NCBI GenBank assembly: GCA_003248775.1
Contig: QFQX01000067.1
Coordinates: 1 to 19,390, forward strand
DNA length: 19,390 bases
Source: Shinella sp.
GTDB lineage: Bacteria; Pseudomonadota; Alphaproteobacteria; Rhizobiales; Rhizobiaceae
Direction of reading: 5' to 3'
The first letter of the stretch is position 1. The number at the start of each line of letters is the position of its first letter. The position numbers were made by a program, and so were the translations under genes. Below, piece after piece: positions 1 to 7,182 of the stretch. Below the pieces are notes generated by a model, which saw only the letters and a program-made list of their open reading frames with translations, had not been told where the DNA came from and searched no databases.

Positions 1-1
1 A

Positions 2-289
2 GAGATGTCGGCAACCTCCGAAGAGCTCGCAGCCCAGGCTGAGGAACTGCAGACCTCCATCGCATTCTTCAAGGTCGATGGTGCCTCGGCTCGTGCCGCC
101 CAGAAGGCCGCAGCTCCGCGTGCCTCGGCTCCTGCCGCTCGCCCTGTGGCCCCCCGCGCGCCGCAGAAGCAGGCTTTCCATGGTGGAATGAACGTTGCCG
201 CCCAGCAGGCCAAGGCCAAGGGGTTCGCCCTCGACCTGACCATGGGTGGGCCCGACGCCGATGATGCCGATTTCAGGGAGAGTGCTTGA
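2..289 (+). CDS. Methyl-accepting chemotaxis protein, C-terminal fragment (5' truncated by window edge)
   Basis: The reading frame is open from base 2 and runs into the window from the left. Its first visible residues, EMSATSEELAAQAEELQ, are typical of the C-terminal end of the signalling and methylation coiled coil of chemoreceptors. After this about 25-residue helix the protein becomes an Ala/Pro-rich, probably disordered tail ending DADFRESA. No NWETF-like CheR/CheB tethering pentapeptide is visible at the C-terminus. The stop codon lies 3 bases before the cheW start, so the two genes are probably translated together. The sensor and membrane part is outside the window, so it cannot be said whether the receptor is membrane-bound or cytoplasmic. 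The ATG at base 5 is internal, not a start. The family call is secure for such a short piece because of its gene context. Confidence 0.85.
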   Translation, partial: EMSATSEELAAQAEELQTSIAFFKVDGASARAAQKAAAPRASAPAARPVAPRAPQKQAFHGGMNVAAQQAKAKGFALDLTMGGPDADDADFRESA

Positions 290-292
290 GCC

Positions 293-775
293 ATGGCGCC
301 GATCCAGTCCGAATCCCAGTTCGTAACCTTTGCGCTCGGCGAGGAGATCTTCGCCGTGCCGGTGGAGGTGGTGCGTGAGATCCTCGATCATGAAGAGGTC
401 TTCAAGATCCCCAACGGTCCCGATTACCTGATGGGTCTTCGCGATGTCCGTGGTCAGGGTGTTCCGACCATCGACCTCCGACTGAAACTTGGCTTGCCGA
501 AGACCGTACCGACGTCGAACACCCGCGTCCTTGTGCTCGATATTCCCTTCGAGGATCGTTCGCTCACGCTCGGCATGGTGGCCGACCGCGTTTTCGAGGT
601 CACGCCTTTTCGGCGTGACCAGATCGAGAATGCGCCGGAAATCGGCGTTGCCTGGAAATCTGACTATATCGCCGGCGTTGTCCGTCGTGCCGAAGGCTTC
701 GTCGTCATCATCGACCTGACGCGGCTCCTTTCGAGCAACGACACTGCGCTCCTGTCGTCCAGGCGCGCGGCGTAA
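293..775 (+). CDS. cheW: Chemotaxis adaptor protein CheW
   Basis: This 160-residue protein has the length and layout of a stand-alone CheW, which couples chemoreceptors to the CheA kinase in the signalling array. Visible hallmarks are the N-terminal strand FVTFALGEEIFAVPVEVVREIL, with the segment around IPNGPDYLMGLRDVRGQGVPTIDLR matching the conserved P-x-x-x-x-G-x-x-x-x-R-G-x-x-x-P-v-i-d-L core, and a C-terminal VVIIDLTRLL strand. The ATG follows the receptor stop by 3 bases, with GGGAG just upstream as ribosome binding site. cheR follows after 20 bases, so receptor-cheW-cheR-cheB reads as one operon. Nothing is truncated. Which kinase it serves cannot be seen, because no cheA is in the window. 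Confidence 0.95.
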   Translation: MAPIQSESQFVTFALGEEIFAVPVEVVREILDHEEVFKIPNGPDYLMGLRDVRGQGVPTIDLRLKLGLPKTVPTSNTRVLVLDIPFEDRSLTLGMVADRVFEVTPFRRDQIENAPEIGVAWKSDYIAGVVRRAEGFVVIIDLTRLLSSNDTALLSSRRAA

Positions 776-795
776 CGAGATCGGAGAAGCAGGCT

Positions 796-1650
796 TTGGC
801 ACTGGCGAGTTACAGCGAACCGTCGAGCGACGATCACATCAGCAAACGCAATTTCGATCGTCTCGCGCACTTCATCTACGAGTATAGCGGCATCAAGATG
901 CCGGCAACAAAGCGTACCATGCTCGAAGGCCGCCTGCGCCGGCGGTTGAGGGCGACAGGTATTTCGAGCTTCGACGACTATTGCGATTACATCTTCAATC
1001 ATGACGGTCTTCAGCAAGAGAGCGTCTACCTGATCGATGCGGTCACGACCAACAAGACGGATTTCTTCCGGGAGCCCAACCACTTCCAGTATATGCGGGA
1101 TCGGCTGCTGCCTGCCTTGCATGCGTCAGGCGTCGGGCGTCTCAGGGTGTGGAGTTCGGCTTGTTCGACCGGTGCTGAACCCTACACGTTGGCCATGGTT
1201 CTGGAAGACTTCCAGAGCCGTGCGGGTTCTCCCGACTATTCCATCCTTGCAACGGATTTGAGCACCGACGTTCTGGCGACCGCGCTTGCCGGCGTCTATA
1301 ATGCCGACATGGTCGCCCCCGTTCCGACGGCGTTGCGCCAGCGCTTTGTCATGGAGCATGTTCAGAAGGGCCGTCGTGAGGTGCGTATTCACCCGCGCCT
1401 GCGCTCGAAGGTCGGCTTCGGCCGGCTGAACCTGATGGATCCCCAGTACCGCGTCGGCGATCCGATGCACATTATCTTTTGCCGGAATGTTCTGATCTAT
1501 TTCGATAAAACGACACAGCACAAGGTAGTTTCGCGCCTTTGCGACAATCTGATTCCGGGAGGCCATCTGTTCATCGGCCATTCGGAAACAGTGTCTGGCT
1601 TCGACCTGCCGCTGAAGCAGGTCGCCAATACAGTATTCCAGCGCGTTTGA
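796..1650 (+). CDS. cheR: Chemotaxis protein methyltransferase CheR (TTG start)
   Basis: CheR transfers methyl groups from S-adenosylmethionine to glutamates of chemoreceptors during adaptation. The 284-residue protein has the usual two parts. An N-terminal helical domain (about residues 10-75, basic segment EGRLRRRLRA) contacts the receptor. A SAM-binding methyltransferase domain follows, with the motif WSSACSTGAEPYTLA near residues 119-132, then IIFCRNVLIYFD and a C-terminal GGHLFIGHSETV strand. I place the start at a TTG, which has GGAG 9 bases upstream and gives the normal family length. No in-frame ATG lies between the cheW stop and residue 34. The stop is followed 6 bases later by cheB, pointing to coupled translation of the adaptation pair. 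Confidence 0.94.
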   Translation: MALASYSEPSSDDHISKRNFDRLAHFIYEYSGIKMPATKRTMLEGRLRRRLRATGISSFDDYCDYIFNHDGLQQESVYLIDAVTTNKTDFFREPNHFQYMRDRLLPALHASGVGRLRVWSSACSTGAEPYTLAMVLEDFQSRAGSPDYSILATDLSTDVLATALAGVYNADMVAPVPTALRQRFVMEHVQKGRREVRIHPRLRSKVGFGRLNLMDPQYRVGDPMHIIFCRNVLIYFDKTTQHKVVSRLCDNLIPGGHLFIGHSETVSGFDLPLKQVANTVFQRV

Positions 1651-1656
1651 GGCAGC

Positions 1657-2748
1657 ATGGGAAAAAAAGTCCGTGTCCTGATCATTGATGATTCCGCCAG
1701 CGTCCGGCAGACTCTGACGCGAATATTCGAATCCGATCCGGATATCGAGGTGATCGGGGCCGCCTCCGACCCGTTCATGGCGGCGCGCAAGCTTCAGGAG
1801 GATGTGCCTGACGTCATTACACTGGATGTCGAGATGCCGCGCATGGATGGCATTACCTTCCTGCGCAAGCTCATGGCGCAGCATCCGATCCCCGTCGTCA
1901 TGTGCTCGTCGCTGACGGAACAGGGGTCGGAAACCTTGCTCCAGGCGCTCGAAGCCGGAGCGGTCGATGTCATCCTGAAGCCCAAGATCGGCGCGGCCGA
2001 TCATCTGGCGGAAACCGGTATGCGCATCTGCGAGGTGGTGAAAAGTGCGGCCCATGCGCGGGTGCCCGCTTCACGTCGCCGCTTCAGTGGCTCGGCCTCG
2101 GCCAGCGGCCCGGCACAGAAGCTGACGGCGGATGCGGTGCTGCCGCCGCCGACCGGCAAGGCCATGGCGAAGACGACCGAGATGGTGGTCTGCATCGGCG
2201 CTTCCACCGGTGGAACTGAAGCGTTGCGCGACCTGCTGGAACGTCTGCCCGCCAATGCGCCCGGTATCGTTATTGTCCAACATATGCCCGAAAAATTCAC
2301 CGCGGCCTTTGCCCGTCGTCTCGATAGCCTCTGTGAGGTTGCCGTGAAGGAGGCCGTCGATGGCGATCCCGTGCTTCGCGGCCATGTCCTGATCGCGCCC
2401 GGCGACAAGCATATGCTGCTGGAGCGGCAGGGCGCGCGCTATCACGTCTCGGTCCGGACCGGACCGCTGGTCTCCCGCCATCGCCCGTCGGTCGATGTTC
2501 TCTTCCGCTCCGCTGCCCGCTCCGCCGGCTCGAATGCCATGGGCGTCATTATGACCGGCATGGGTGACGACGGTGCGCGCGGCATGGAGGAAATGCATCA
2601 GGCAGGCGCCTTCAACGTCGCGCAGGACGAAGCAAGTTCCATCGTCTTCGGCATGCCGAAGGAAGCGATTGCCCGAGGCGGCGTCGACCGCGTCGTGCCG
2701 CTGGACCAGATCGCCCGCGAGATCCTTGCCGCCGATGGGAGGCGCTAA
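1657..2748 (+). CDS. cheB: Chemotaxis response regulator protein-glutamate methylesterase/glutamine deamidase CheB
   Basis: CheB removes methyl groups from chemoreceptors and is activated by phosphorylation from CheA. The 363-residue protein is a standard two-domain CheB. Residues 1-125 are a receiver domain with acidic pocket D11-D12, phospho-acceptor D57 (TLDVEMPRMDG) and conserved K108. A variable linker of about 45 residues precedes the catalytic domain from about 173. The catalytic triad is visible as S183 in IGASTGGTEAL, H209 in QHMPEKFT and D305 in GMGDDGARGM. The start ATG is preceded by GAGG overlapping the cheR stop. The gene ends the che cluster in this window. No cheD or cheY follows, so glutamine deamidation may rest on CheB alone or on a CheD elsewhere in the genome. 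Confidence 0.96.
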   Translation: MGKKVRVLIIDDSASVRQTLTRIFESDPDIEVIGAASDPFMAARKLQEDVPDVITLDVEMPRMDGITFLRKLMAQHPIPVVMCSSLTEQGSETLLQALEAGAVDVILKPKIGAADHLAETGMRICEVVKSAAHARVPASRRRFSGSASASGPAQKLTADAVLPPPTGKAMAKTTEMVVCIGASTGGTEALRDLLERLPANAPGIVIVQHMPEKFTAAFARRLDSLCEVAVKEAVDGDPVLRGHVLIAPGDKHMLLERQGARYHVSVRTGPLVSRHRPSVDVLFRSAARSAGSNAMGVIMTGMGDDGARGMEEMHQAGAFNVAQDEASSIVFGMPKEAIARGGVDRVVPLDQIAREILAADGRR

Positions 2749-2794
2749 GGTCTGATCCGACCGGAGTGAAGCGAGGATCGACAGGATCATGCTT

Positions 2795-2827
2795 CAGACA
2801 GAGACGCTTGGAGCGCCGATCTGTCTG
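2795..2827. other. Stem-loop downstream of cheB
   Basis: A perfect 8-bp inverted repeat CAGACAGA (2795-2802) / TCTGTCTG (2820-2827) encloses a second nested stem CGCT/AGCG with a TGG loop (2805-2815). It lies 47 bases after the cheB stop. There is no T-run directly after it, so it is not a clear intrinsic terminator. It could be a 3'-end processing or stability structure of the che transcript, or a leader structure for the ParA-like gene. Only the pairing itself is seen. Confidence 0.35.
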
Positions 2828-2882
2828 GTCGGACCGGCGCGCACCCCAAAGGCTGGATCTTTTGTGCCCTGTTGTGATTTTG

Positions 2883-2890
2883 TTAACCAT
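2883..2890 (+). promoter_or_regulatory. CtrA-type half-site TTAACCAT upstream of the ParA-like gene
   Basis: The octamer TTAACCAT matches exactly the known alphaproteobacterial CtrA 8-mer half-site. The full TTAA-N7-TTAA site is not present. It lies 86 bases upstream of the preferred start of the ParA-like gene. The match could be chance, but the position in the only sizeable intergenic gap and before a positioning-type ATPase makes it worth recording. Confidence 0.3.
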
Positions 2891-2975
2891 GTTTGGCAAG
2901 GATAGGTGAAACGACACCATGCGCCGGTGTTGCCTGCGAGCAATGACCGGCTCACCAGATCTCGGGGTTTCGAGC

Positions 2976-3695
2976 ATGGCTGTGATCACTTTCGCCAATA
3001 CCAAGGGCGGTGCCGGAAAGACCACGGCGGTTCTCCTGCTGGCCACCGAACTCGAGCGTAAGGGCTACCGGGTCACGATCCTCGATGCCGATCCACAATA
3101 CTGGATTCACCGCTGGTTCGAAGCATCCCACGGCCGCACCAGCATTGATGTCATTTCCTATGTCACCATGACCTCGCTGCAGCGTCATGTCGATGAAGCC
3201 CGTTCCCGTTCCGACTTCGTGCTGATCGATCTGCCGGGTGCGCGCAGTCCGCTGCTCGCCAAGAGCGTCGGCTTCTCGGACCACGTGATGATCCCGATCC
3301 AGGGATGCGCGATGGATGCTCAGGGTGGCGCGCATGTCATCGAGCTGCTGCACTACCTCGAGGAAAAGGGCAATATCTTTATCCCCTTCTCCGTGGTGTT
3401 GACTCGGGTGAACTCCATGGTCACCACCCGCGCCATGCAGGTGGTGAAGACGCTGCTGGCCGAACGTCGCGTTCACGTTCTCGACACGCCGATCATCGAA
3501 CGCTCGGCCTTCCGCGATATCTTCGATTGCGGCGGCACGCTCTATTCCGCAGATCCCGGCCGAGTCAGCAATCTGGCCAAGGCCCGCGAAAACGCCAGTG
3601 CCTTCGCGGATGAGGTGATCGAATCGCTGGAGACGCGGGTGCGTTTCCAGATCCCGGCGCCGGGCGCTGCGGCAGCAATTCGTTCCGCAGCTTGA
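2976..3695 (+). CDS. Orphan ParA/VirC1-like (MinD/ParA family) ATPase
   Basis: The 239-residue protein is a ParA-superfamily ATPase, whose members use ATP-dependent dimerisation to position DNA or protein cargo. The deviant Walker A motif is at the N-terminus: residues 9-17 TKGGAGKTT, with the signature lysine K10. A LDADPQYWIHRW segment follows near residue 40 and a LIDLPGARSP Walker A'/B-region motif near 80. It lacks an N-terminal helix-turn-helix, as in short ParA, VirC1 and PpfA-type proteins rather than plasmid-partition ParA. I start it at the ATG at 2976, with GGGG 8 bases upstream, because the family begins right before the Walker strand. A longer start at 2919 adds 19 atypical residues. 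No parB is next to it. It follows cheB on the same strand after 227 bases, so a role in placing chemoreceptor arrays is possible but unproven. Confidence 0.85.
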   Translation: MAVITFANTKGGAGKTTAVLLLATELERKGYRVTILDADPQYWIHRWFEASHGRTSIDVISYVTMTSLQRHVDEARSRSDFVLIDLPGARSPLLAKSVGFSDHVMIPIQGCAMDAQGGAHVIELLHYLEEKGNIFIPFSVVLTRVNSMVTTRAMQVVKTLLAERRVHVLDTPIIERSAFRDIFDCGGTLYSADPGRVSNLAKARENASAFADEVIESLETRVRFQIPAPGAAAAIRSAA

Positions 3696-3740
3696 GTCTG
3701 AAAGATATCCGGCTAACGACTTCCCGGTGAGTGATGCTTG

Positions 3741-5171
3741 TCAGGCAGCGCCCTGCCAGCCGCCGAGCAGGCCGAGACCCTTTGCAAGCAGGGCCTCCGC
3801 CGCATCCTGATCCCTGGCCTCGACATAGCAGCGCATTTCGGGCGCATTGCCCGAGGGACGGAAATGAATGACGCTGTCGTCACCGAGCGTCACGCGCAGG
3901 CCGTCGATATCGCTGGTCGATTTCACCGTTCCGACGGGGGCAACGAAACCCGAAAGATTGTCCTTGCCGGCGCGCAAATGGGCCATGAGCGAGGCGCTGC
4001 GTTCGCTCGCATAATTCTCCAGCCGGTCGGCAACCGCCACAGGCAGGCTGAAGGTCTTGGCAATGGCCGATAGCGTCAGCCCGCTTTCCGCCGCCATGCC
4101 GACAATCGCGAGCGCTGGCAGGAAGCTGTCGCGGGTAGGCAGCGACTTCAGCACCGTCGATCCGAGCAGGAAATCCGAACCCAGCATCAACCCGCCATTG
4201 GCCTCGAAGCCGATGACCTTGCTTTCCCCGGCAGCGAGCGCCTCGTCCATTGCAGCGATCACGAAGGGCGATCCGACGCGCGTGCGCACGACCTTGAAGC
4301 CGCCTGCAGCTTCCAGACCGGAATTGGAGGTTACGGGTGTTGCAACGACGCTGGCGCCCAGGAAACGCGCTGCGACCAGACCCAGAAGGTCGCCGCGCAG
4401 CGGCAGGCCATGCTCGTCGGCAACGAGAGGGCGGTCGCCATCGCCATCGGTGGAAATGATGGCGTCGAGAGCCAGTTCATCGCTCCATTCGGCCAGCAGA
4501 CGGATGGTGTCGTCCGAAACGGCTTCCGTATCGACGGGAATGAACTGCTCGGACCGACCGAGCGGGAAGACGGTCGCGCCATAATGCTCGAACACCTTGA
4601 CCATCATGTCGCGGGCAACCGTGCTGTGCTGGTAGATCCCGATGCGCTTGCCCTTCAGCGCGTCGGCTGGAAGGATGGCGATGTTGCGCTCGAGGAAGAG
4701 ACGGGTAGCCTTAGTTTCATGGTTCTCTGCGGTTCCGGCCTCAACGAGATTGGCATCCGCGTCATTGGCGAGGGACGCAGCCGCTTCGGTAATCGCGGTC
4801 TCGTCGGTCTTGGCGATCTCGCCGTCCGGACGATAGAACTTGATGCCGTTGCGATCGGCGGGGATATGCGAGCCGGTGATCATGATGCCGGCTGCCCCGA
4901 TCGACTGGCCGTAGAGCGCCAGCGCCGGTGTCGGGATCGTGCCGCAGTCGATTGGCTTCAGACCGGCACGGATCAGCGCCGCCATGACGGTCGAGGCAAT
5001 TTCCGGGCTGGATTGGCGAAAGTCCCGCGCCACCACGACCGGGCCGCCGGGAGAGGCAAGCCCTCCGGAAAGCAGGAATTGCGCAAAGGCCGTGGAATAG
5101 AGGGCGGAAACGCTGCCGACGAGTTCCGAAGAAAGACCGCGCAGCCCGCTCGTCCCGAATTTCACTGACAT
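3741..5171 (-). CDS. Phosphomannomutase/phosphoglucomutase (alpha-D-phosphohexomutase family, NoeK-like)
   Basis: This 476-residue enzyme interconverts hexose 6-phosphate and 1-phosphate (mannose and/or glucose), feeding nucleotide sugars for surface polysaccharide. All four family signatures are visible: the N-terminal KFGTSGLRG, the phosphoserine loop ITGSHIPADRNG with active-site S101, the Mg2+ loop TDGDGDRP (D242, D244, D246), and the sugar-binding GFEANGG at 321-327. The C-terminal phosphate-binding RPSGNAPEMR is present too. From memory it resembles the rhizobial NoeK-type phosphomannomutase, but substrate preference cannot be read from sequence. The start ATG has GGAG upstream and a good promoter at 5203-5231. 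The gene converges on the ParA-like gene with 45 bases between the stops and no obvious terminator there. Confidence 0.92.
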   Translation of the reverse strand: MSVKFGTSGLRGLSSELVGSVSALYSTAFAQFLLSGGLASPGGPVVVARDFRQSSPEIASTVMAALIRAGLKPIDCGTIPTPALALYGQSIGAAGIMITGSHIPADRNGIKFYRPDGEIAKTDETAITEAAASLANDADANLVEAGTAENHETKATRLFLERNIAILPADALKGKRIGIYQHSTVARDMMVKVFEHYGATVFPLGRSEQFIPVDTEAVSDDTIRLLAEWSDELALDAIISTDGDGDRPLVADEHGLPLRGDLLGLVAARFLGASVVATPVTSNSGLEAAGGFKVVRTRVGSPFVIAAMDEALAAGESKVIGFEANGGLMLGSDFLLGSTVLKSLPTRDSFLPALAIVGMAAESGLTLSAIAKTFSLPVAVADRLENYASERSASLMAHLRAGKDNLSGFVAPVGTVKSTSDIDGLRVTLGDDSVIHFRPSGNAPEMRCYVEARDQDAAEALLAKGLGLLGGWQGAA

Positions 5172-5202
5172 GCCTTCTGCTCCATTGCCTTTGGTTCAGA
5201 GC

Positions 5203-5231
5203 TATATAGAGCGGTCGCCGGAACCACTCAA
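5203..5231 (-). promoter_or_regulatory. Sigma70-like promoter for the phosphohexomutase gene
   Basis: On the minus strand, TTGAGT (5231-5226) and TATATA (5208-5203) are separated by exactly 17 bases. The -10 lies about 30 bases upstream of the mutase ATG. The element sits in the 85-base gap after the permease gene, so the mutase can be transcribed separately from the ABC operon. It is predicted by motif only. Confidence 0.5.
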
Positions 5232-5256
5232 GCCATGGCGCAAACTGTATGTGGGC

Positions 5257-6492
5257 TCAGGATCTGAGAGCCGATGCGGGGGATTGTCGATAAGCGAGCC
5301 ATGCGGGAAGGGTCGCGAGGAAAGCCCCGAAGGCGAGCATCCAGCCGGCCTGCCAGAGATCGGGTTGCGCGAAGGAGACCGGCAGTACCACCCCGCTCTG
5401 GGCGGTGAGAAGATTGGCGATGAAAATGGCGGCGCCATATCCGATCAGGTAACCGATGCCGATGCCGACCAGAACCAGCAGGAAGAGTTCTGACCAGACA
5501 ATGCCAAACACTGCGAGGCGCGGGCCCCCGAAGGCGCGAAGCGCTCCGATCTGCCGCCGGCGCTGTCCGACATGCAGGATCGTGACCAGCAACAAGGCCG
5601 CCGCCACCAGCACCTGTGCGCCGACCGAGACGGCCGATAACACCAGCTTGGCATCGCCGAGAGTTGCATAGAGACGGGTCAGGACCTCGCCGGGGAAGAC
5701 GGCAAGCGTCGTTTCCGCACGGTACTCCTGCCTGAGTTTGTAGGCGTCGCCAATGGTCTTCGGCTTGACCAGAATGGCCGGCAGGCCAGGCATATGCTCA
5801 TCGAAGGTTTCAACGAGGGGAGCGTCGGCGTCGATCCCGCCGTGATGATGCTCGTCGCCATCCTCTTCGCCATGATTCTCGCCCTCGCCGCCGAGGCCGT
5901 GGATATGCCAGACGGCTTGCACCGGTACGAGGATCGCCCGATCCCAGGGAGTATTCGTTGGCATCAGCCGCCCGACCACATGATAGGCGAGTTCGGTGTG
6001 GGTATGCCCGCCTTCGCCGGTATTGCCGTGCATCGGTTTCACTTCGTCACCGATGCGCAGCTGGACGGCAGCACCGATCACGGCCTCGCCTTCCGCGGCG
6101 AACATCGCCCCTTCGCTGAACCCCGGAGTGGTGTTACCGATCAGCGTCGTCGTGGTGCCGACCAGCGGATAGCCGTTGAAGCTGTCACCGAATGCGACAG
6201 GTGCAGCCCAGGCGACTCGCGGATCTTCGGAGAGTGCGTGCAATACCTCCCCTGATACGAGCGGAAGCGGGGCTGCCTGCAGGAAGACGGAGGAGAGGAC
6301 CAGTTGCGTCTCCGAACCGGCCGCACCGACCACGAGGTCGAACTTGTCGGCGGCTCTGGCGCTGCCGAGCCGCAGGGACCGTTCCTGAAGCGTGACAGTG
6401 ACGCCGAGCGCGGTTGCGAGCGCAACCAGCAGGACCACGACCACGGAGCCCGCCCAGAGACGGCGCAGGTCGGCGAGAATGAACCGGATCAT
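5257..6492 (-). CDS. FtsX/MacB-like ABC transporter permease with histidine-rich extracytoplasmic domain
   Basis: The 411-residue protein has the MacB/LolC/FtsX layout. One N-terminal membrane segment (about 13-34) is followed by a large extracytoplasmic domain (about 35-280). Three C-terminal membrane segments follow (about 287-308, 327-355 and 378-400), ending in the cytoplasmic tail RQSPASALRS. The extracytoplasmic domain carries an unusual cluster of histidines: H155, H163, H165, H171, H196, H198, H207, H215-H217 and H233. They lie among Asp/Glu/Gly residues, which suggests metal (Zn, Cu or Ni) binding. The start overlaps the ATPase stop in an ATGA arrangement, so the two subunits are coupled. 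Family members extrude or mechanically handle envelope substrates. The substrate here is unknown, and metal or metalloprotein handling is inference from the histidines and the operon partners. Confidence 0.88.
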   Translation of the reverse strand: MIRFILADLRRLWAGSVVVVLLVALATALGVTVTLQERSLRLGSARAADKFDLVVGAAGSETQLVLSSVFLQAAPLPLVSGEVLHALSEDPRVAWAAPVAFGDSFNGYPLVGTTTTLIGNTTPGFSEGAMFAAEGEAVIGAAVQLRIGDEVKPMHGNTGEGGHTHTELAYHVVGRLMPTNTPWDRAILVPVQAVWHIHGLGGEGENHGEEDGDEHHHGGIDADAPLVETFDEHMPGLPAILVKPKTIGDAYKLRQEYRAETTLAVFPGEVLTRLYATLGDAKLVLSAVSVGAQVLVAAALLLVTILHVGQRRRQIGALRAFGGPRLAVFGIVWSELFLLVLVGIGIGYLIGYGAAIFIANLLTAQSGVVLPVSFAQPDLWQAGWMLAFGAFLATLPAWLAYRQSPASALRS

Positions 6493-7178
6493 GCAGCCAC
6501 CTCTGCTACGGCCGTGTCGGAGACGATCTGTCCGTTGGCGAGCACGATCCGTCGGTTCAGACGCTCGACGAGCTGCGGATCGTGGGAAACGACGATCAGC
6601 GTGCGCCCTTCCGTTGATGCGAGGTCGAGCAGGAGTTCGGCCACCGCATCGCCACTTTCGGGATCGAGGCTGGCGGTCGGTTCGTCCGCGACGATCACGC
6701 CGGGTTGCCTCAGCAGAGCGCGGGCGACGGCAACGCGCTGCATCTCTCCGCGCGACATGGTTTCCACCGGCTGGTCGGGCCGCGAAAGCCCGACGCGGCG
6801 GATGAGTTCCGCGGCTCTTGCTGCATGGTCGGTGCCTGCAGCCCGCGCCAATCGCGAGGGCAGCAACACGTTGTCGATGGCCGAGAGCCCCGGGAAGAGA
6901 TGGAAATCCTGCATGACAAGGCCGACATTCTGGGCGCGCCAGCGGTCGCGGCCGCCTTCGGAAAGGGCTGCGAGATCGGTGCCGTTCCAGTCGATGCGCC
7001 CGTTCTGAACTTTCTCAAGCCCGGTGATGAGATTGACAAGTGTGCTCTTGCCCGAGCCCGAAGCGCCGGTAATGGCGACATGCGAACCGCCCGGGATCGC
7101 AAGAGCCTTTATGTCGAGCACGGGAGCGCCGAGGCCAGGATAGGAGACGCTGACGCCTTCGAGACTGAGAGAGAGCAT
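6489..7178 (-). CDS. ABC transporter ATP-binding protein (LolD/MacB type)
   Basis: This 229-residue protein is a single nucleotide-binding domain that powers the overlapping permease. It shows Walker A GASGSGKST (38-46), the Q-loop VMQD (Q90), Walker B VIVADEP with the catalytic glutamate (161-167), the D-loop SLD and the H-loop H199 in VSHD. The signature motif reads MSRGEMQ (141-147) rather than LSGGQQ. It keeps the Ser and the second Gly but replaces the first Gly by Arg, a variation also known in LolD/MacB-like proteins. The gene starts 4 bases after the stop of the exported CPFC protein and ends in a 4-base overlap with the permease. The three genes are therefore one tightly packed operon. 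Confidence 0.93.
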   Translation of the reverse strand: MLSLSLEGVSVSYPGLGAPVLDIKALAIPGGSHVAITGASGSGKSTLVNLITGLEKVQNGRIDWNGTDLAALSEGGRDRWRAQNVGLVMQDFHLFPGLSAIDNVLLPSRLARAAGTDHAARAAELIRRVGLSRPDQPVETMSRGEMQRVAVARALLRQPGVIVADEPTASLDPESGDAVAELLLDLASTEGRTLIVVSHDPQLVERLNRRIVLANGQIVSDTAVAEVAA

Positions 7179-7182
7179 CGCG

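Noticed and set aside
1126..2055. 309-aa minus-strand frame opposite cheR and cheB
   Set aside because: It is antisense to two unmistakable genes and crosses their boundary. It is a shadow frame with no family features.
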